NCBI GenBank assembly: GCA_046759385.1 | Contig: JBHICC010000022.1 | Span: forward strand, 1-45,283 | From: JBHICC01 sp046759385 | Lineage (GTDB): Bacteria; Pseudomonadota; Gammaproteobacteria; Acidiferrobacterales; SPGG2 | DNA length: 45,283 nt | Direction of reading: 5' to 3' | Part shown: one piece after another, positions 1 to 6,266 of the stretch | Layout of the letters: each line of letters opens with the position of its first letter | Numbering within the stretch: position 1 is the stretch's first letter | Program-made: the position numbers and the translations under genes | The notes under the pieces: generated by a model | The model's database searches: none | Seen by the model: the letters and a program-made list of their open reading frames with translations, nothing else | Told to the model about the DNA's origin: nothing

Positions 1-75
1 CTCCTCTCTATCGTTTGAGATTAGATGTTGCATCGACCGATTGAGTCCGCAGCCAGAAGCAGACATTGATTGGTT

Positions 76-100
76 TGGTCCCACAAGGGGATTCGAAACC
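76..100 (-). other. degenerate tRNA 3'-end remnant
   Basis: On the minus strand this stretch has a T-loop-like GGTTTCGAATCCC and finishes with ACCA, as a tRNA 3' end does. The T-stem is poorly paired and no complementary 5' acceptor strand occurs within 100 bases upstream, so it is not a working tRNA. It could be the scar of an integrated and lost element, or a decayed neighbour of the tRNA-Arg gene. The resemblance is partial and may be chance. Confidence 0.3.
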
Positions 101-140
101 GTCGCGGTGAATCGCACAATCGCGTTTGAATCGCACAGTT
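101..140. repeat. imperfect 19-bp tandem repeat
   Basis: The 11-mer TGAATCGCACA occurs at 108-118 and again at 127-137, a 19-base period. A third, partial and inverted match (TGCAACGCGATTTGA) follows at 148-162 and can pair with the second copy to form a hairpin around GTTGTAAAACTGCAAC. It lies between the tRNA-Arg gene and the tRNA-like remnant, so it may be part of a decayed integration site. Confidence 0.5.
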
Positions 141-172
141 GTAAAACTGCAACGCGATTTGAGCCTATGAAA

Positions 173-249
173 TGGCGCGCCCGGAGGGACTCGAACCCCC
201 GACAACCTGGTTCGAAGCCAGGTACTCTATCCAGCTGAGCTACGGGCGC
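173..249 (-). tRNA. tRNA-Arg (anticodon UCG)
   Basis: Read on the minus strand this is a full 77-nt cloverleaf including an encoded CCA end. The acceptor stem is GCGCCCG pairing with CGGGCGC, followed by discriminator G and CCA at 175-173. The D-arm begins TAGCTCAG, the anticodon stem CCTGG/CCAGG encloses loop CTTCGAA (anticodon TCG, reading CGA), and the T-arm holds GGTTCGAGTCC. It should insert arginine. The sequence just downstream of its 3' end contains a second, decayed tRNA-like 3' end and a short tandem repeat, listed separately. Confidence 0.96.
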
Positions 250-313
250 GTATTGGTAAGCCAGATAATTCTATCATGGACAATCGTCGCCGCTCCGTCG
301 ACCCTGTAACCCG

Positions 314-700
314 TTAAGCGATCACATTTTGGTATACAAGGATCGCCCCAAGCACCGTCAGGATAACGCCGCTCACTCTTGTCAACACGGACATCTTGTT
401 TTCCAACGAAGCCCAAGCGTTCTTCAAAATTACAGGCGAGAGCACCAGAAAAATCACGCTCTCGATCACCATTGCCCAGCCGATGATCGTGATCACGACT
501 GCGGGCCCCAGAATCCACGTGTTGTGTGCTGTGACCACGACCAGTCCCAACAGCAATACAAATAAAAACACGACAAAGAGCTGGTGGGTGTTTTCAATGG
601 CGTCTTTAGCCACTTTTATCCATTCCCTGGCCTGGAACAAATACGAGAGACCGATAATCAGTATGAACCATGACATTACGACAGAAACGATCTCGTTCAT
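314..700 (-). CDS. small four-helix membrane protein of unknown function
   Basis: A 128-residue protein with four predicted membrane helices, at about residues 4-22, 40-57, 64-87 and 105-125. It has no recognised catalytic motif. The start is well supported: AAAGGAGGC lies directly upstream of the ATG on the minus strand. The loops carry few charges and there is no signal peptide, so it is probably an inner-membrane protein. It lies in tandem downstream of the acid phosphatase gene with about 25 bases between them, so the two may be co-transcribed. I do not recognise the family. Confidence 0.75.
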   Translation of the reverse strand: MNEIVSVVMSWFILIIGLSYLFQAREWIKVAKDAIENTHQLFVVFLFVLLLGLVVVTAHNTWILGPAVVITIIGWAMVIESVIFLVLSPVILKNAWASLENKMSVLTRVSGVILTVLGAILVYQNVIA

Positions 701-725
701 TGGAGCCTCCTTTCGTCGCTAACCA

Positions 726-1553
726 TTAGCGATTGGGGGTTTGAAAGTAAACCTCTGCCCGCTGCCAATCGATGAATCGTGTCCAGTAACCGTACGTCGA
801 GTTCGGCAGGACGAACCACCGCGTACCCCAACGCGCGTTGTGTTGCTGAACCTTGTACTGACGCTCGGCGATCGATTTGACCGTCGGGGATCGAAAATCA
901 TCAGAGAAATCGCCGAGGTTATCGCCAAGCAACGCGATCACCTCGTAATTATGCATGACGGTCTGCCGCCGCGCTCTCTTACTTCCCGAACCCTTTCTTA
1001 GCAGCAGCCTGAGCGTATCTCGATCCAGCAGGTCCTGTTCTTCGCCGAGGCCGAGGTTGACAAGAATCTCCACAGTCACGTCTCTGATTTTTTCCGAACG
1101 GTTGGAAATAAACGCGACATGGACGTTTTTCTGTTGCACAGCTTTGATAAATGTTTTGGCACCTGGAACGAGGCCGATGTTATCGACGTTATTTCGGTTC
1201 CACGTTTGCCAAAGCGCTTGTGAGTGCTTGAGTCCATTTTGAATCAGATGCGCACTATATCCCGAGTTGTTTAGCACGGTTTCATCTAGATCCAATATCA
1301 CCGCGAGTGGCTTAGGGCGCGCGATGCGTTTAACCAATTCCGATCGGACGTGAAGCCAGGCGCCGTGATAGATCTGGCGACATAACGCCTCGTACTCCGC
1401 CGAAGTGCGCCGCCACAACACCCCGCGCAAGGCGGAGTCTCGAGCCGATTGATCAAGCTCCCGGGCAAGCCCCGGTTCGGCATTGCCGATAAGGAAAGCG
1501 ATAACGACGATGAACGAACTCAAGGGGAGATGTGTAGTCATTTGAATATCCAT
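726..1553 (-). CDS. secreted HAD acid phosphatase, lipoprotein e(P4)/5'-nucleotidase-like
   Basis: A 275-residue protein with an N-terminal hydrophobic signal (residues 9-30, cleavage likely after GLA) and the HAD motif DLDETVLNN, where Asp88 is the nucleophile and Asp90 the acid/base. A GDNLGDFSDD motif near residue 210 supplies the metal-binding acidic residues. Members of this family remove phosphate from nucleotides such as NMN or 5'-AMP in the periplasm or outer membrane. Unlike Haemophilus e(P4) there is no lipobox cysteine, so it is probably soluble in the periplasm. A second in-frame ATG lies at 1541; neither start has a clear Shine-Dalgarno. It is divergent from the Nudix gene. Confidence 0.85.
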   Translation of the reverse strand: MDIQMTTHLPLSSFIVVIAFLIGNAEPGLARELDQSARDSALRGVLWRRTSAEYEALCRQIYHGAWLHVRSELVKRIARPKPLAVILDLDETVLNNSGYSAHLIQNGLKHSQALWQTWNRNNVDNIGLVPGAKTFIKAVQQKNVHVAFISNRSEKIRDVTVEILVNLGLGEEQDLLDRDTLRLLLRKGSGSKRARRQTVMHNYEVIALLGDNLGDFSDDFRSPTVKSIAERQYKVQQHNARWGTRWFVLPNSTYGYWTRFIDWQRAEVYFQTPNR

Positions 1554-1559
1554 TTACGG

Positions 1560-1571
1560 GATCAATTGATC
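1560..1571. promoter_or_regulatory. 12-bp perfect palindrome between divergent genes
   Basis: GATCAATTGATC is a perfect palindrome in the 58-base gap between the divergently transcribed phosphatase and Nudix genes. The position suits a shared operator, but no regulator in the window can be tied to it and a short palindrome can arise by chance. Confidence 0.3.
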
Positions 1572-1611
1572 GCGTTTATATCACGGTGTGATAGGCTGAG
1601 GTAACTTCGCT

Positions 1612-2133
1612 TTGCCAGGGGTTCGTTTGTTGCGTTTGCTGTTGAGAGTCTTTTTTCCGGTTCTGTTTGTAGGCACGCTCGCGGCCGCTTTGGTGATTTG
1701 GCAGCCACGGAGCGACGCAAACAGCGATTTCAAGGCGGCTGGCTGCTTTATTCCCACACCCGACGGGGTGGTGCTCGGCATTAACCGCTTGCTTGATGCG
1801 GTGCAGATCCCGATCGGGTCGCGTAAGGCCAATGAAACGCCGCAACAGACAGCGGCCCGCGAGACTCAGGAAGAAATCGGGCTGGACGTCGATGTGGGGC
1901 GCCTGGTGCGAACGTTTGAAGACGGGATGGTTTATCTGTTTCTTTGCCACCCGAAAGAACCGATAAAGGACTACACGCAGCTGCGGCCGCAAGATACGCT
2001 CGAGGTTTCAGAAGTATTGGTCCTTGATCCGGTAACGATGGTTAATTACGACGGGCGCAAGATCACGAATGCGTGGCGGTTTCCGGACAACAGACCAGTA
2101 CTAATAGAGCTGCTGAAAAAAGATACTTACTAA
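1612..2133 (+). CDS. membrane-anchored Nudix hydrolase
   Basis: A 173-residue protein. Residues 7-30 form an N-terminal membrane anchor (LLRLLLRVFFPVLF). The rest carries a complete Nudix box: Gly69, Glu75, then Arg83-Glu84, Glu87-Glu88 and Gly90, matching GX5EX7REUXEEXGU. Nudix enzymes cleave nucleoside diphosphates linked to another group; the substrate cannot be told from sequence. The core is short, and the FIPTPDGVVLGINR strand resembles an atypical Nudix N-terminus. TTG at 1612 has GAGGT nine bases upstream; TTG at 1627 or 1630 behind AGGGG is an alternative. The stop lies six bases from the end of the convergent ankyrin gene. Confidence 0.8.
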   Translation: MPGVRLLRLLLRVFFPVLFVGTLAAALVIWQPRSDANSDFKAAGCFIPTPDGVVLGINRLLDAVQIPIGSRKANETPQQTAARETQEEIGLDVDVGRLVRTFEDGMVYLFLCHPKEPIKDYTQLRPQDTLEVSEVLVLDPVTMVNYDGRKITNAWRFPDNRPVLIELLKKDTY

Positions 2134-2139
2134 TAGTAC

Positions 2140-2586
2140 TCACTTCTTTGCGCCGCTCTGTGTGAGAAGCTCTGCCACGTTCGTGTGGCCCTTTGCGTTG
2201 GCCGCTTGCAGCGGTGTGACCCCGTTCTTGGCGGCGGCGTTGACATCCGCGCCACCGGCGATCAGCATCTCGACAACATTCGTATGCCCCTTGTACGCGG
2301 CCAGTAGCAAAGGCGTCTGATCGTGCTTATCTCTGGGATCGATATCGGCGCCTTCGGTGAGTAACAGCTTGACGATTATTGTGTGACCGCGATGCGCCGC
2401 AATGTGTAACGGCGTGTACCCTTGAACGTCGCGTGCGTCGAGCCGCGCGCTCTTGGCGATGAGGCGTTCAGCGCGTTTAACGTCACCGGTGGCCGCCGCG
2501 TCGTGGAGTGGGCCTGCCTGTATCGCGGGAGAAATTAGCAGGCCTACGAATGGCATTGCGGCAAACCACGGTTGCCGATAGTTCAT
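2140..2586 (-). CDS. periplasmic ankyrin-repeat protein (second of a pair)
   Basis: A 148-residue secreted protein. A signal peptide ends about residue 24 (AIQAG), followed by about four ankyrin repeats with the usual TPLHIAAHRGH and TPLLLAAYKGH cores. Ankyrin repeats bind other proteins and are not enzymatic by themselves. The mature region begins GPLHDAAATGD, nearly the same as the upstream neighbour's GPLHDAARDGD, so the two genes look like a tandem duplication. They are separated by 11 bases and are probably one operon. Confidence 0.88.
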   Translation of the reverse strand: MNYRQPWFAAMPFVGLLISPAIQAGPLHDAAATGDVKRAERLIAKSARLDARDVQGYTPLHIAAHRGHTIIVKLLLTEGADIDPRDKHDQTPLLLAAYKGHTNVVEMLIAGGADVNAAAKNGVTPLQAANAKGHTNVAELLTQSGAKK

Positions 2587-2597
2587 GGTAAGACCGA

Positions 2598-3146
2598 CTA
2601 GTTTTCGGCGCCGTGTCGTTTAAGCAGCGCTACGATGGGCTCATTCCCCATCGCTGCGGCCGTCTGCAGCGGCGTCACACCTTCATTGGTGCGTGCGTTA
2701 ATGTTTGCGCCTTCGGTGATGAGCAGTTCGGCAACTTCAGCGTGGCCGCCGGCTGCCGCCCAGTGTAGCGGTGTTACACCGTTGCCGGTGTTTTCCGAAG
2801 GGGCGGGCTCGGTGGCGGCCAGTAGCTCGGTAACGGCTGGAGGGCCAACGACCTGCGCGCCCGAAGCTGGGGTCTCGCAGTGGAACCGTTCATTCGAATA
2901 GACATCGGCGCCCCGTGCGATGAGCAGCTTAACGGCGGCCGTGTGTCCTTCGTATGCCGCCCAGTGTAACGCCGTCGCTGCATTCTCGTCCTTGAGGTTA
3001 ATGTCGAGGCCTATGGTGAGCAGGCGCTCGAGCTGCTCGATGTCTCCATCTCTGGCCGCGTCGTGCAAGGGCCCAGCGGTGGCTCGCGCAACGGCGAGGG
3101 TCGCTAGAAGTGCTAATACTGTAAACCCATGGTGTCGCGATCGCAT
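2598..3146 (-). CDS. periplasmic ankyrin-repeat protein (first of a pair)
   Basis: About 182 residues from the preferred ATG at 3146. AAGGAG sits seven bases ahead of that ATG, whereas the in-frame ATG at 3152 is only one base from it and the ATG at 3170 lacks a site. A signal peptide (about 25 residues) is followed by ankyrin repeats ATALHWAAYEGH, TPLHWAAAGGH and TPLQTAAAMGN. Two repeats are split by an irregular insert of about 35 residues (NERFHCETPASG onward) that contains a lone Cys. It is the promoter-proximal partner of the downstream paralogue and is divergent from the decarboxylase gene. Confidence 0.87.
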   Translation of the reverse strand: MRSRHHGFTVLALLATLAVARATAGPLHDAARDGDIEQLERLLTIGLDINLKDENAATALHWAAYEGHTAAVKLLIARGADVYSNERFHCETPASGAQVVGPPAVTELLAATEPAPSENTGNGVTPLHWAAAGGHAEVAELLITEGANINARTNEGVTPLQTAAAMGNEPIVALLKRHGAEN

Positions 3147-3266
3147 GCTCATACTCCTTGGCGCACGCAACGCCTATACGTCACACTCTCCTCCAACTGT
3201 GGCTGAGCGTCAAGCAAAAGACAGGCGACACAAATCACTAAGTTAACATAACTAAGGAATCTTTAG

Positions 3267-4610
3267 ATGGCACACCTATTAAACAGCGCGGCCGAGCGCG
3301 CGACTCGCTATCTCGAGGAACTTGATAAACGTCGGGTGGCGCCATCCGCCGACGCGATGGCGAATCTGGCGAAACTCGATCTAACCCTGCCCGATAGAGG
3401 TCTGGAACCGGAGACGGTTCTAGATCTACTCGATGAGGTTGGTTCGCCTGCCACGATCGCGAACGCCGGCGGGCGGTACTTCGGTTTTGTCACCGGCGGG
3501 GCGCTGCCGGCTACCCTCGGTGCCAACTGGCTAGCGGGTGCGTGGGACCAGAACGCGTTCTCTGTCACAAGCTCGCCAGTTGCGGCGGCCATCGAAGCGG
3601 TTGCACTTCGATGGTTGCTCAATGTGTTGCGCTTGCCGACTGATAGTGCCGGGGCGTTTGTGACCGGCGCGACCATGGCGAATTTCACCGGGCTCGCGGC
3701 AGCCCGGCATGCGGTGCTCAAGCGCGCGGGTTGGGATGTCGAGGCGGACGGGTTGTTCGGCGCGCCGGCGATTACAGTCGTTGTGGGCGCGGAAGCACAC
3801 ACCTCTTTGTTCAAGGCACTCGGCTTGTTGGGGCTCGGGCGCGATCGCGTCGTCACAATGCCGACGGACGGTCAAGGCAGGATGCGCGCTGACCGGTTGC
3901 CAGAGGCCGACGGCCCAATGATCGTTTGCGTGCAGGCAGGTAACGTTAACAGTGGCGCTTTCGATCCGGTGGCAAAGGTGTGCGAACGTGTTAAAGAGCA
4001 CAACGCATGGGTGCATGTTGATGGTGCCTTCGGACTTTGGGCCGCTGTTGCACCTGAGCGGTCGCATTTTACCGAGGGCGTCGATACGGCCGATTCGTGG
4101 GCCACAGATGCGCACAAATGGTTAAACGTCCCTTATGACAGTGGCCTGGCGTTTGTGCGTGACGACGATGCGCTGAGGGCAGCGATGTCCGTGACTGCTG
4201 CTTACCTACCGCAGGGTGATCAACGTGAGCCGTTCCAATTCACACCGGAATCGTCACGTCGCATCCGTGGCGTCGAAATCTGGGCGGCGCTGCTGTCGTT
4301 GGGCCGCAATGGGTTGGCTGATCTGGTTGAACGTTGTTGCCGTTACGCCGCGCGTTTTGCGCAGGGACTAGAAAACGCCGGCTACCAGGTGCTCAATAAC
4401 GTGGAACTGAACCAGGCGCTGATTTCCTTCGGCGATGACGAGACGACGCGCCGCGTGATTGCAGCGCTCCAGGCAGACGGGAGCTGCTGGTGTGGCGATA
4501 CAGTTTGGCACGGCCGCGCGGCAATGCGCATTAGCGTCGCTTCTTGGGCGACGACGGCGGACGACGTCGAGCAAAGTCTCACGGCCATGCTCCGAATCGC
4601 GGCCGAGTAA
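3267..4610 (+). CDS. PLP-dependent group II decarboxylase
   Basis: A 447-residue fold-type I pyridoxal-phosphate enzyme of the amino-acid decarboxylase family (glutamate/aromatic-amino-acid/sulfinoalanine type). Lys284 in TDAHKWLN is the Schiff-base lysine, Asp252 in HVDGAFG should contact the pyridine nitrogen and His178 in AEAHTS should stack on the cofactor. The YFGFVTGG and FVTGATMANF segments match related bacterial decarboxylases. The amino-acid substrate is not determined. AAGGAATC upstream of the ATG gives a normal ribosome site. It is a single gene, divergent from the ankyrin pair. Confidence 0.88.
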   Translation: MAHLLNSAAERATRYLEELDKRRVAPSADAMANLAKLDLTLPDRGLEPETVLDLLDEVGSPATIANAGGRYFGFVTGGALPATLGANWLAGAWDQNAFSVTSSPVAAAIEAVALRWLLNVLRLPTDSAGAFVTGATMANFTGLAAARHAVLKRAGWDVEADGLFGAPAITVVVGAEAHTSLFKALGLLGLGRDRVVTMPTDGQGRMRADRLPEADGPMIVCVQAGNVNSGAFDPVAKVCERVKEHNAWVHVDGAFGLWAAVAPERSHFTEGVDTADSWATDAHKWLNVPYDSGLAFVRDDDALRAAMSVTAAYLPQGDQREPFQFTPESSRRIRGVEIWAALLSLGRNGLADLVERCCRYAARFAQGLENAGYQVLNNVELNQALISFGDDETTRRVIAALQADGSCWCGDTVWHGRAAMRISVASWATTADDVEQSLTAMLRIAAE

Positions 4611-4654
4611 AAGCCGCGTTCTGGGGCTTAGCGCGAGACTCTGGTTGAAGAAGC

Positions 4655-4840
4655 TTAGCCGGAACGGCGTTCGGCCGTGCGCCGATTAGGCTGGCCGCGT
4701 CTTTCGCGCGTGCGGCGCTCCGGTCCTGAGTACTCGGATGCGCTGGCGTCGCGACGCTCGGCGGTACGGCGGTCTGCTGTACTGCGCCGCGCGGTCTGGC
4801 GACGTTCCCGACTCTGGCGGGCTGCTTGCTTGGTAGACAT
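4655..4840 (-). CDS. Arg/Glu-rich low-complexity mini-protein
   Basis: From the ATG at 4840, which is preceded by GAGGGGAAAGC, this encodes 61 residues. More than a third are Arg. RRTAERR appears twice and GPERRTRERRG once, giving an alternating basic/acidic pattern. There is no hydrophobic core, so it is probably disordered or a charged single helix that may bind nucleic acid or anionic surfaces. GPERR-like strings also occur as linkers in PilZ-type proteins, but no PilZ domain is present. It is divergent from the small lipoprotein gene. Real translation is supported mainly by the ribosome site. Confidence 0.6.
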   Translation of the reverse strand: MSTKQAARQSRERRQTARRSTADRRTAERRDASASEYSGPERRTRERRGQPNRRTAERRSG

Positions 4841-4940
4841 GCTTTCCCCTCGTGATCTATGCACGAGGGAATGTAGGTGCAAGGATCACGCCATAAGGCC
4901 CCTCCTAATATATAGTGGAACGACCCGGAGGACGCGCTTC

Positions 4941-5099
4941 ATGGTCAAAATGGTGGTTTTTTTGGTTTTTTCTGCGCTAATTGCCGGCTGTGCCGGTGCA
5001 CCGGCGGGCGAAGACAGCCGGACGTACGTTTTCTGTGGATTAGATCCCGAGGGGCTGTCGCGGATCGATCACTACTGTATGGACGGCCCCAACCGGTGA
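4941..5099 (+). CDS. tiny secreted lipoprotein
   Basis: A 52-residue ORF. The signal peptide VVFLVFSALIAGC ends in a clear lipobox with Cys17, and a short mature part contains two more cysteines (YVFCGLDPEG and HYCMDGPN). GGAGG nine bases upstream of the ATG supports the start. It should be lipidated and anchored to the inner or outer membrane. The two mature cysteines could form a disulfide in the periplasm. No family is recognised. Confidence 0.7.
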   Translation: MVKMVVFLVFSALIAGCAGAPAGEDSRTYVFCGLDPEGLSRIDHYCMDGPNR

Positions 5100-5136
5100 A
5101 TGGGGTGATGGCACCTGGCCCGCTAAGGAAACGGGC

Positions 5137-6177
5137 TCAGCGGAGCGAGACCCCGCCACCGCCTCCAGCATAGCCGCCCACGCGGCCACCCACGCGGCCC
5201 CCGATGCGACCGCTCGCCGCTCGGGTTGCGCCAGGCGCACGACGAACGCCGACCCTCACGCGGCCGCGTGTGGCGACGCGTCTCGTGCCAGTGGCGCGGG
5301 TGATTGTCGTCGTTCCTCGCGCCCGTATCGCTTGTCGTTGCGGCACCACACGCGTAACAGCAGGACCGCCGGCCGCGCCCCGCAGCCGTTGGCCTCGCAC
5401 GAACCGCGGCGAGCCACGGTCCTTGGGCGGCCGGGCGATAAATCGATTTCTGAGGACCGTACCCTTTGGTCTCGAGCGTCGCTCAGGCCGCACGATCACG
5501 ACGCGTTTGTTGATCACGCGGTTGTCGATATTGATCACCTGCGGCCCCGCGAGGCCGTGCAAGAAGGGATCGAACACGGGACCGCCGCCCACGAAGACGA
5601 CACGCTCGGCAACCGGCTGAAGCGGCGGTGCGACATAGATCGGGACTGGCTCTGGTTCGATCGCGCGGCGAACGGGCGCATCGCGCGTGGCGACATCGCG
5701 GATCTTGGTTCGCACAAGTGCCGCCGCCGTGTCAAACGCGTAAAGCGCATCGTCCGTGTTAACGGGGATGCGTCCGGAAACGGCCGCTGACGCTGTCAGT
5801 TTGCGCAATCGACTCAGCAAGCCTTGCGTGAGCGGCTGATCTAGCCGCCACTTGCCGAGCGGCGGCGCGATTCGCGCTTGGGTAAGAACACGTGCCGCCT
5901 CTTGTTCGCTCAGGTTCTCGCCCAGTCCGAGTTCCGTCACCAACTGTAACGCCAACTCACCTTGGCGAACTGCGCGCGGCTCGGCAGCCGCTGTCGGACG
6001 GGTGAAGCGATCATACGACCGCACCTCGGGTTGGACGCCGCTCGGCACGTTCTTCGGATCATTTGCGAAGTTCGTCACGCCATTCGCATCTTTCCAGACG
6101 TAGATCGCCGCTTGGGCGGAAAATGTGATCGACGCGGCGAGGGCGAATACAACAGCGAGGAGGGACAGCCTGAACAT
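5137..6177 (-). CDS. secreted DUF4124-type protein with Gly/Arg-rich tail
   Basis: About 346 residues from the ATG at 6177, which has GAGAGG upstream; a longer frame reaches 6222 without a better site. A signal peptide (to about residue 24) precedes a DUF4124-like N-terminus, AIYVWKDANGVTNFANDP, a motif common in proteobacterial envelope proteins. The middle is Pro/Val-rich and the last 130 residues are strongly basic and Gly-rich, ending in GGRVGG repeats. The tail looks disordered and may bind nucleic acid or acidic polymers. Function is unknown. It lies downstream of the molybdenum hydroxylase genes but has its own promoter-like region. Confidence 0.75.
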   Translation of the reverse strand: MFRLSLLAVVFALAASITFSAQAAIYVWKDANGVTNFANDPKNVPSGVQPEVRSYDRFTRPTAAAEPRAVRQGELALQLVTELGLGENLSEQEAARVLTQARIAPPLGKWRLDQPLTQGLLSRLRKLTASAAVSGRIPVNTDDALYAFDTAAALVRTKIRDVATRDAPVRRAIEPEPVPIYVAPPLQPVAERVVFVGGGPVFDPFLHGLAGPQVINIDNRVINKRVVIVRPERRSRPKGTVLRNRFIARPPKDRGSPRFVRGQRLRGAAGGPAVTRVVPQRQAIRARGTTTITRATGTRRVATRGRVRVGVRRAPGATRAASGRIGGRVGGRVGGYAGGGGGVSLR

Positions 6178-6193
6178 AATAACCTCTCGATCC

Positions 6194-6210
6194 AAGGGGG
6201 TATCGCCCCC
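6194..6210. other. hairpin in the leader of the DUF4124 gene
   Basis: AGGGGG and CCCCCT form a six-base-pair stem around TATCG about 17 bases upstream of the DUF4124 start on the minus strand. No U-run follows in either direction, so a regulatory hairpin is as likely as a terminator. Confidence 0.35.
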
Positions 6211-6231
6211 TGGTCTTAACACTGGTACCCC

Positions 6232-6247
6232 ACACCGGTACCGGTGT
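6232..6247. promoter_or_regulatory. 16-bp perfect palindrome, candidate operator
   Basis: ACACCGGTACCGGTGT is an uninterrupted palindrome. A third half-site-like copy, ACTGGTACC, lies at 6221-6229. On the minus strand the palindrome overlaps a possible -35 hexamer TTGACA at 6250-6245, with TACCAG 17 bases further on, so a bound regulator would block transcription of the DUF4124 gene. This is inferred from position and symmetry; the regulator is unknown. Confidence 0.45.
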
Positions 6248-6266
6248 CAACAACGCCTCTAAAGGT

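Noticed and set aside
121..165. Second tRNA with a Val-like TAC anticodon arm
   Set aside because: The stem closes on a six- or eight-base loop, and no acceptor or D-arm can be formed.
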